Below are positions 57,411 through 64,000 of a stretch of 64,000 nucleotides of DNA, in pieces; position 1 is the first letter of the stretch, and every line of letters starts with the position of its first letter. Position numbers and translations under genes: made by a program. The stretch is from positions 102,948 through 166,947 of the forward strand of contig JAQMWT010000076.1 of assembly GCA_029834535.1 (NCBI GenBank). Direction: 5' to 3'. The stretch comes from Chrysophaeum taylorii. Taxonomy: Eukaryota > Sar > Pelagophyceae > Pelagomonadales > Pelagomonadaceae. The notes beneath the pieces were generated by a model, which was given only the letters and a program-made list of their open reading frames with translations, was not told the DNA's origin and made no database searches.

Positions 57411-59513
57411 TCAGGAGGGGGGCGTGTCGTCGGGCGCGGCGGCGTCGTCGTCGGGCGGGAGCGGGTCACGCCGGCGGCGGACGTCGCGGAGTGCCATGTC
57501 TCGCTCGAGGAGGTCCTTGCGGAGCTGGCTCGCGGCGCGCGCGGTGCGGCGCGCGAGCTCTCGGGGAAGTTTGGGGACCCGTTCGTCGCCGAGAGGACTT
57601 GCGAGCAACCAGCGACTCGCGGGCGCGACGCCGCCTCGCCTAAACCCGAGGGCATTCATTACGGCGCGCGCGGGTCCCCGGCGGCGGTAGTAGCGGCGGC
57701 GGATGTCCTCGAAGTATTCGTCGTCGGTCGCGTTGGGGGCGGCGTGTTTAACGGTATTTTTTTGGCCGAGGGTCGTCGCGAGGCGTCGCGTCCTCGACGT
57801 ACTCGTCTTGGCGAGGCGCCGAGCGAGTTCGTCGCCCCTTTTGAGGCGGGCCGAGGCCTTTTCGAGCGTGCGGCTCGCGTGTTTGAGGGCCGCCTCGGTG
57901 GTGTTGAGGGCCTTGAATGCCGCGGGGTACCTCGACGCCCACGGCGTGTGGGGCCCGGCGCCCGAGAGCGTGAGCCACAAATCCAACGCGAGCGGGGAGG
58001 CCGTCATGCTCCAGTGGTACGAGTGCATCACGAGGCTCGCGAGCGCGAGGCGCGCAGGGGGGGCGCGGACGTCGAGGGCGGCGGCGGACACGAGGCGGTT
58101 GGTCGCCGCTTCCCAGTCGAGCGAGGCGCGACGGTCGGAAAAATCGTGGCTCGCCCGGTCGGCCGCGGCCGCGTCGAGGGCCTTTCTGAACTCGACCCGA
58201 TCCCCCGGCGCGAAGGTGTGGCACTTGTCGAAGGCGTAGAAGAATTCGTTCGAGGGGTGTCGCGAAATGACGACCGACTTGCCCATCGCGAGCGCCTCGG
58301 CCGTAGCCGTGCAGAGGACCTCGCTTATCGAAGGGTTGACGAAGACGTCGTAGGCGCCAAAAACCGAGGCGTTGCCGTGGTCGGCGCGGCCCATGAAGCT
58401 CAGCCTCGAGCCCAGGGCCTCGGCCTTGCGCTTGATCTCCGGGAGGTCGCTCCCGTCGCCAAAGCAGTGAATGTCGGGAGACGACGAGTCCGACGTCAGC
58501 AACAGGAGCTGATCGTAGCCCTTGGCCCACAGCGCCTTACCGAGAAAGTAACACGAGGAGGTCGTCTTATCCTTGCGCTGCTGCTGCTGGTGCTGCTGCT
58601 GCTGCTGCTGCTGCTGCAACTTATCGTCCCCGATGCGCAAAAAGGTCTCGCGCACGCCGTGGACGTTGCAGACGCGCGAGTGAGGGAGGGGCCGGAGCGT
58701 CGCGCTCAGTTGGACGACGACGTCGCAGTGGGCCCTCGTCACGGTCTCGGTGAAGAGGCGCTCGACGAGGGTATCCAAGGAGGTCCGGCCGTCGCGTTCG
58801 GTCGCCGTGTAGGCCTCGTAGTTGGTGTGGGCGATGCCGATGACGTGGCGGAACCTCGAAGTCCAGCGCGGACCGTTTCGGTACCAGTTGATGTGCTCGG
58901 GCTCCTCGAGGATGACGACGTCGTCCTCCGAGGGATCGATGTGGGAGGTGATGTCGTCGATACCCAGAATCGAACCGATCCCGCCAGCGTACCGCGCCGG
59001 GTACCACTCGATGGCGAAGGGTCGTGGCGCACGCGCGATGGCTTCCTCGGCGTTCTCCGCGCACCACCGCCTCACGTAATCGGCCTGCGTCTCGGGCGAC
59101 GAAAACAGCTTCTCTGGCCCGAAGAGCTTGGCTTGCTCGTCGAGGTCGGCGACCCACGGCAGCACCAAGGTCACGTTCTTATACCCCCTAGCGGCGAGGT
59201 AGGCCGCGCGCAGCGCGGGATTCACCGCCGTACCGGTCATCCACGGCAAGCTCGCCGTCGTCACGATCACTATCGACCGATCCAGGGACGACAGGTCGCT
59301 CGCGGCGCTCACGTGCTCGGGAGAAACCTCTTGCGCGAGCTGCGGCGAGCTCCATACGTTCCGCCGAAACCGCCACTCTTCCTTCCACTGCGGCGCCTTG
59401 AGTAAAGTCCGTCGTTCGGCGCTGGGGACCAACGCGGGTCGTCGTCGTCTCGGCGCCCGCAGCCCGCGCGAGTCGCGAAACGCCAACGACGGCACCAGCA
59501 CCAGCAGGAGCAT
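57411..59513 (-). CDS. DGD: Digalactosyldiacylglycerol synthase, plastid-targeted
   Basis: The 700-residue intronless product starts at ATG 59513 (MLLLVLVPSLAFRDSRG), a signal peptide with an LAF junction for a complex plastid. The GT-B glycosyltransferase matches plant DGD1/DGD2 throughout: TTASLPWMTGTAVNP, VTLVLPWVADLDEQ, ILEEPEHINWYRNG, HVIGIAHTNYEAY, CNVHGVRETFL, CYFLGKALWAKGYDQLL, NPSISEVLCTATAEALAMGKSVV and HPSNEFFYAFDKC. It transfers galactose from UDP-galactose to MGDG to make DGDG, a main thylakoid lipid. A Gln-rich tract (58583-58618, CAG repeats) is inserted between the two Rossmann domains, and there is a long basic C-terminal extension. Confidence 0.93.
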   Translation of the reverse strand: MLLLVLVPSLAFRDSRGLRAPRRRRPALVPSAERRTLLKAPQWKEEWRFRRNVWSSPQLAQEVSPEHVSAASDLSSLDRSIVIVTTASLPWMTGTAVNPALRAAYLAARGYKNVTLVLPWVADLDEQAKLFGPEKLFSSPETQADYVRRWCAENAEEAIARAPRPFAIEWYPARYAGGIGSILGIDDITSHIDPSEDDVVILEEPEHINWYRNGPRWTSRFRHVIGIAHTNYEAYTATERDGRTSLDTLVERLFTETVTRAHCDVVVQLSATLRPLPHSRVCNVHGVRETFLRIGDDKLQQQQQQQQHQQQQRKDKTTSSCYFLGKALWAKGYDQLLLLTSDSSSPDIHCFGDGSDLPEIKRKAEALGSRLSFMGRADHGNASVFGAYDVFVNPSISEVLCTATAEALAMGKSVVISRHPSNEFFYAFDKCHTFAPGDRVEFRKALDAAAADRASHDFSDRRASLDWEAATNRLVSAAALDVRAPPARLALASLVMHSYHWSMTASPLALDLWLTLSGAGPHTPWASRYPAAFKALNTTEAALKHASRTLEKASARLKRGDELARRLAKTSTSRTRRLATTLGQKNTVKHAAPNATDDEYFEDIRRRYYRRRGPARAVMNALGFRRGGVAPASRWLLASPLGDERVPKLPRELARRTARAASQLRKDLLERDMALRDVRRRRDPLPPDDDAAAPDDTPPS
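58583..58618 (-). repeat. CAG repeat coding a Gln tract in DGD
   Basis: Codes eight Gln, one His and four Gln at the inter-domain linker; likely length-variable. Confidence 0.9.
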
Positions 59514-59745
59514 CAAAAATCAACTATTATCTCCCGTCGCCTTCTCCAAGCAAAAATGGCGCGGCTGCTGCTGCCATCGCGATCCTTCTGATCGCGACTA
59601 CGGGTGGTCAGTCAGTCGACAATTGCAACCGCAACCGGTTACTTAGCCTCCCCCCCCTCTTGGCAGGCAGGCAGGCTGGCAGGCAGGGCAGGCAGTCGTC
59701 TTATTATTACGTAGAAAAAAAAAAAACCTCCAAGATTCTCTATTA
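59514..59745. other. Short gap between DGD and the JmjC gene
   Basis: Contains (GGCA)n at 59663-59696 and a poly-A run; no gene. Confidence 0.5.
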
Positions 59746-62199
59746 TTAGAGGCGGCGCGTCGCCTGGACCGTGTCTGTCGCGCGGTCCTCGAAGCTCCAG
59801 GTGAGCTCCCCCCGGAAGTGGAACTCAAAGGCGGCGCCGACGGTCCCGTCCTTGAGATTGAGGACGGCGTGGGCCCAGCCAGCGGGCACGTAGAGAGCGC
59901 TCCCGGCGGGCTGGTCGAAGGTAAAGAAGGAGACGTTGTTGGCCCGGAGGGCCTCGAAGCGCGCAGGGTCGAGCCAGGCGGCCGCGGGGAGCTTCGAGTA
60001 GGCCGCGTCGCTCGGCGGAAAGAGGAGCCACCGCTTGGCGCCGTGGACGACCGCGTTGACGGCGTGCGCGTGAAAGTGCGCCGGCGCGCCGGAGAGCGCG
60101 TCGCCCACGTAGAATTGCGCGTTGTGGCGCACGGTCCGGTTTTCGGAGAGCGCGGAGAGTTTTCCGGAATGGGAAACGACGAGGTCCCCGAGCGGGTGGT
60201 CCCGGTGCGACGCCCATCGAACCTGCTCGAAGACGTAGGTCGGCGCTTTCGGGACCTCGCCGGCCGCGCGCGCCGCGACCGCTCTCGCGGACTCAGCCCG
60301 GCCGGCGGCGAGGGCCTCGCCGAGGGTAACGAGGGTCTCGGGGAGCGCGAAGGCGGAGGCGTAGGGGATCGGCCCGGCGCGGACGAGAGCGTCGCCGCGC
60401 GCCTCGCCGAGCGCGCCGGCCTCCCAGAGCTCGCGCGCCCCGTCCCACGACGCGTCTCTGAGGGCGTCGAGAACCAGCACGGGCCCTTTGGCGATGTGAC
60501 GCTCGAGCGCCTCGGGGTCGAGCCCGTCGTCCTCGACCACGAGCCCGACGTGCTCGACGAATTCGTCGTCGTCGAGGCTTCGAGCCCGCGACGCGGGCGG
60601 CCACTCGCGTCGATGCCATCGGCGTCGGTGGTCTTCGGACTCGGCAAGCAACGCGTCGATGTCGAGGCCCTGGGTCTCTGCAGCGCGGAGAAGAGCGTCG
60701 CGGACCGGCCCGGCCTCGACGAGCGCGGGGTGCGCGTCGTGGAGGGGGGTAAAGCCCGCGTCGTCGCGCGCGTCGAGCCTCGCGCCCGCGTCGAGGAGAA
60801 GGACCGGTATCGCGGCCAGGAACCCGCAGCGCGCGAGGGCGTCGGCGGCCTCGATGAGCGAGAAGCCCGCGCGCGCCTCGTCGTACGCCGGCAACGCCGC
60901 GGCGCACTCGGGCGCGCCGTCGAGCGCCTGCATGCGGAGCGCGTCGCGCTCCGAGTCGACGTCGCCCGAGGCGCGCGCGGCCGCGAGCGATCGCGGAAGC
61001 GTGACGGCCCAGTTGCGCCACGCGAAGGCGACGGCCAGCGGCGTGAAGCCGCCGACCCCGTCTCTTGCCTCGAGCATGACCTCCTTCCGGTCGGTCGACA
61101 ACAAGAGTGCGACGGCCTCGACGTTGCGCTTGGCGACCGCGACGTGGAGTGCGGTCTCGGCCGCGCGCGCGCGGCTCGGGGCCGCCGGGTCGGCCCCCGA
61201 GGCGAGCATGATGGCGGTCAGCGCGTTCCAGGGGTTGGGGCTGGGTCTCGTCGAAAAAAACGAGGAGGCCCACCGCGTTTGCACGCGGTGCAGGGGAGCG
61301 AGACCGTCCTCGGGCCCCGAGTTTTCTGCCGCGTCGACGCACCGAGCGCCGCACGCGTCGACGATCTCCTTCGCCGTGCCGAAGAGGGTACGCGCGTCGC
61401 AGGACACGGCGAGGTCGAGAGCGCGCATGCCGCGCGGCGTCGCCAAGCTCGGGTCGGCGCCGAGCGCGAGAAGGGCTCGCGTCGCGCGCGCGTCGCACTT
61501 GCGAGCGGATCGCAGCAGCGCCGTGTCGCCGACGCGGACGGCGCGCGCGTCGGGAAACAGCGCTTCCTCGTCGAGCGTCCAGAGTCCGCGGACGTCCAAG
61601 TCGGCGCCGACCTCGCCGAGCCGTCGCCGCCATCGCTCGACGGTCGACGCCGCGACTGGCGCTGCTCTCGTCGACCCCGAGCTGTCGAGCTCGGTCGCCA
61701 CCGCGCGCACGGCTTCGAGCCGCGCAGACCGCGTGGACCACCGCTCCATCGGGCACTCGGCGTCGAGGGCCAGCAGCACCCTATCGACGGCCCCAGCGCC
61801 GGCGTGGGAGAGCAGCGTCGCGCGCGGGCCGCGCCGGAGCAGCGTCGCTTCCGACGTAGACGCGTTCGTCCTCCGCGAGTCGACCAACGCGAACGACCTT
61901 TCGTCTCCGAGCACCTCGCGAAGACCAAAGAGGACATCGTATGGCGCGGCGACCACGCCGCACGCGGGCTCAAACCCGCATTCCTCGACCCCGCTTTCCC
62001 AACATCGCAACACTTCGACCGCTCGCACCATTTCCGAAGAAAGCGACGGCCTTCGAGCGCCGCGCGCCCACACCGCAGCCAGGATGCCTCCCAATGCGAC
62101 CGCAACGGCATGTACCCAGCGCCGACTGCTTGAGCCCTTACGATCATCCTTCTTACTAGCGCTACGACCACCCTTTGATGGCTTCTTGCCGCGACCCAT
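59746..62199 (-). CDS. Ankyrin-repeat protein with C-terminal JmjC/cupin hydroxylase domain and N-terminal membrane anchor
   Basis: The 817-residue intronless product starts at ATG 62199. A Lys/Arg/Ser-rich N-terminus is followed by one hydrophobic segment (VHAVAVALGGILAAVWA, about 29-45). Ankyrin-type units follow: DTALLRSARKCDARATRALLALGADP, ETALHVAVAKRNVEAVALLL, DAGFTPLHDAHPALVEAG. The C-terminal JmjC-like domain has GDALSGAPAHFHAHAVNAVVHGAKRWLLFPP (HxH in place of HxD/E, about 704-708) and PAGSALYVPAGWAHAVLNL with the distal His (about 775). Related small JmjC hydroxylases oxidise protein side chains with Fe(II) and 2-oxoglutarate. The HxH variation may alter or abolish metal binding. Membrane location and substrate are unknown. 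Confidence 0.8.
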   Translation of the reverse strand: MGRGKKPSKGGRSASKKDDRKGSSSRRWVHAVAVALGGILAAVWARGARRPSLSSEMVRAVEVLRCWESGVEECGFEPACGVVAAPYDVLFGLREVLGDERSFALVDSRRTNASTSEATLLRRGPRATLLSHAGAGAVDRVLLALDAECPMERWSTRSARLEAVRAVATELDSSGSTRAAPVAASTVERWRRRLGEVGADLDVRGLWTLDEEALFPDARAVRVGDTALLRSARKCDARATRALLALGADPSLATPRGMRALDLAVSCDARTLFGTAKEIVDACGARCVDAAENSGPEDGLAPLHRVQTRWASSFFSTRPSPNPWNALTAIMLASGADPAAPSRARAAETALHVAVAKRNVEAVALLLSTDRKEVMLEARDGVGGFTPLAVAFAWRNWAVTLPRSLAAARASGDVDSERDALRMQALDGAPECAAALPAYDEARAGFSLIEAADALARCGFLAAIPVLLLDAGARLDARDDAGFTPLHDAHPALVEAGPVRDALLRAAETQGLDIDALLAESEDHRRRWHRREWPPASRARSLDDDEFVEHVGLVVEDDGLDPEALERHIAKGPVLVLDALRDASWDGARELWEAGALGEARGDALVRAGPIPYASAFALPETLVTLGEALAAGRAESARAVAARAAGEVPKAPTYVFEQVRWASHRDHPLGDLVVSHSGKLSALSENRTVRHNAQFYVGDALSGAPAHFHAHAVNAVVHGAKRWLLFPPSDAAYSKLPAAAWLDPARFEALRANNVSFFTFDQPAGSALYVPAGWAHAVLNLKDGTVGAAFEFHFRGELTWSFEDRATDTVQATRRL

Positions 62200-63480
62200 T
62201 TCTTATCTTCCGTTCGTCCAGAGGATCGACGACTGCTAAGGGGGTAAAGCAATGTAGACACATGAGACCAAAAAACGGGTTCGAGGCGAGTACCCGTCCG
62301 GAGGGGTGCGTGTTGGGGTTCGAAAGCGGGCGACGATCTCTAGATGCAGCAATCACGCTTGTTGCTCGTATTTAGAAATTGTGGATTCGGAAGAGCAACT
62401 CGTCCGCTACGCGGGGGCGTGTCTGAAATTACGCGCCTAATCCACACAGGCGCTACGAGGGGCGTGCCCATTTCTGACTGCTTTCTGGCTACGAGTGACG
62501 TGCGGGGGCGCACCAGCAGCACGTCAGCACCACCGGCTTCAGCTGTTCTGCCAACAATTTATAACGTCCTGCAAGCTTAATACGTAGAGCCACCCCGTAA
62601 TACGATAAACAAATCTCGACCGTTGTGTACGTATGCTCGCCACACAGCCATATTCCTCGAGCGGCCGTGGTACCCAGTGGTATTTGTTCACGACGCCAAG
62701 CGGGCTGTGACGTTTTGGCGATGTATACAAGCGTGCTGGTACTCTTTTCGCCCACCACGTTGGCATCGTGGTTTGCCACAGTGGGCTCCCGTCGGCAACA
62801 ATTGCGATGTCGACAGCAGAAACAACACCCAGCGCAGTAGCTGCGACTTGTCTCAAATGTTGCCCGCGGCTCTCCATCGGCACCTCGTATCATCAAATGG
62901 GGCTGCACGTCGAGTCACGCACAATGTGATACGTGTTTTTGCCGTGACAACATACTCCCCCGGCGGTCGAAAAAAGTGCAGCGCGACACCAATGGCAAGG
63001 CGAAGAAAAATCGTATTCCTGACGGACGGCACCTAGATGGGAAACGCGCGAGATGTGACCTTGGGAATACGCCCAAAAACACTTGAAGTTCTAAACCGGC
63101 TATTCAAAGTCCGCCGACGCACGGATACCGGCGGTTAGTCAGCGACTTGATCTTCTCCCACGAAACATAATTTAGACCACCAAAATAATACCGGTTCGGA
63201 AATGGAACCGTTGTTGCCAAGTGTGATTCACGGAGCAGCCTCCCACTCCGAAATATGTCAACGTGTTGTACAGTAAGAGACAAGAGCACGCCACCCCGAC
63301 ATCTTTATCGCGTGCTTATCGATCTTCGAGCGCGCCACCGCCGACTTCGGAGACACACCCCGACCACCTTGCCATTGACGGGCTCGACTTCGTCTTCAAT
63401 GTAGTTACGGCGAGTCGCATGCCTAGGAAACCAAGGGGTTTTGAAGAGCTGTTATTTTTGCAATATGTTTTTATTCATGG
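62200..63480. other. Intergenic, no gene recognised
   Basis: Overlapping open frames on both strands (for example 62883-62539 and 62623-63036) show no recognised domain; none can be preferred. Confidence 0.35.
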
Positions 63481-63483
63481 CTA

Positions 63484-63710
63484 GAAAACTCCCAGGCCCA
63501 GAGAGACAGAATGGATTATCGCTCAAAGGAAGAGAAATACGAAAGGAGAGAAGACCAAGGACGACCGCAGAGGACGGCGATGGAGAAAGCGAAAAAGGCG
63601 AAGCAAACGGGAGAAGGCATGGAGAGGCGGAAGCGCAGTGAGAAGCATGGTGAGAAGAAATAGAGCGCACGTTGGGATGAGGCGCAAGAGCGGTGTAGAA
63701 CCGAAGGGAC
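63484..63710 (-). repeat. Pyrimidine-rich interspersed repeat, copy 2
   Basis: Inverse copy of 52790-53020 (shared TTTCTCTTCCTTTGAGCGAT). It shows this tract is a dispersed repeat and that the Leu/Ser-rich frames over it are not genes. Confidence 0.6.
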
Positions 63711-64000
63711 AGCAAAACGAGCGCATGGTGGGAGAAGGCGTAGAACGTGAAACAAGGGGGTGGTGTGGACTCGGTAGTCGAGGAGAGAGAGGCTGGGACT
63801 TGCTTCATAGGCAGGGCCGCACAACAGCCGCTGCCGACGCTATTCAGTGCCCAATAAATAAAACCTCGGAAGCGAGCTATGAAGAAGCTCTTTTGAGGGA
63901 ATCGACACTTGGAAGCCTCCGCGGCGCACCAGGCTTTTATCGAAGTAAAGATGAGCGTTCGCAACAGAACATTTCTCTATGATGGAGCGCTCCTGCGTCA

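Noticed and set aside
57381-59405. 674-codon open frame opposite DGD
   Set aside because: Same shadow effect; DGD motifs are unambiguous on the minus strand.
59818-62133. 771-codon open frame opposite the JmjC gene
   Set aside because: Antisense shadow of GC-rich coding DNA; the minus-strand product has recognisable domains.
1-64000. tRNA or rRNA genes
   Set aside because: Scanned by eye for T-arm-like GGTTCRAnYCC and rRNA cores; none convincing.

Overview
The window looks like nuclear DNA of a photosynthetic alga with a red-algal-type complex plastid, most likely an ochrophyte stramenopile of the pelagophyte kind. The evidence is a fucoxanthin/chlorophyll-binding light-harvesting protein and other plastid proteins whose N-termini look like signal peptide plus transit peptide (ASGF and SLAF junctions), a fused UDP-glucose pyrophosphorylase/phosphoglucomutase, an eEF3-type HEAT protein, very GC-rich third codon positions, and mostly tiny GT-AG introns (about 39-62 nt). 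The species assignment is inference; no rRNA or tRNA gene is visible.

Region 1 (1-11,640) is retroelement territory. Two related copia-type elements lie head to head around a 1.1-kb spacer. The minus-strand element leaves the window at position 1 and carries a cytosine-C5 DNA methyltransferase-like domain with motifs I, IV (Pro-Cys), VI and VIII, broken by one stop. The plus-strand element has a homologous gag-like protein, a decayed methyltransferase-like domain that has lost the catalytic Cys, a copia reverse transcriptase/RNase H, and two further ORFs, but no recognisable protease or integrase. A 20-nt hairpin-forming motif encoding T-x-x-S-L-N recurs four times at domain boundaries of this element. 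This is the best candidate for an undescribed system. Region 2 (11.6-16 kb) holds a DDE-transposase-like remnant and an intact SulP/SLC26 transporter.

Region 3 (16.2-20.6, 28.4-29.6, 31.6-34.0 and 36.3-37.4 kb) contains at least seven copies of one Helitron-like family (5'-TC, 3'-CTTG, inserted between A and T) carrying decayed Pif1/Helitron helicase ends, with nested hAT-type MITEs and truncated LINEs. Between them sit an eEF3-like HEAT gene (22.1-23.1 kb), a discoidin-like/coiled-coil gene (23.4-25.4 kb), an AAGTTTGGTCA-repeat element (25.9-28.3 kb) and a vWFA-domain gene (29.7-31.0 kb).

Region 4 (37.9-42.2 kb) has the UGP-PGM fusion gene (nucleotide-sugar/glucan metabolism) divergent from a plastid-targeted Vipp1/IM30 gene. 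Region 5 (42.2-53.6 kb) is mostly repeats: a hAT element with perfect 8-bp target duplications at 43.2-44.0 kb, LINE tails and decayed ORFs, plus a thioredoxin-fold gene and a His-rich two-exon gene.

Region 6 (54-62.2 kb) is gene-dense: an unknown multi-exon gene, a probable 2-oxoglutarate/Fe(II) oxygenase with three micro-introns, a light-harvesting protein, a digalactosyldiacylglycerol synthase, and a membrane-anchored ankyrin-JmjC protein. The light-harvesting protein, DGDG synthase and Vipp1 all serve the thylakoid membrane; they sit in two different gene blocks and show no sign of being co-transcribed. The last 1.8 kb holds only repeat fragments.
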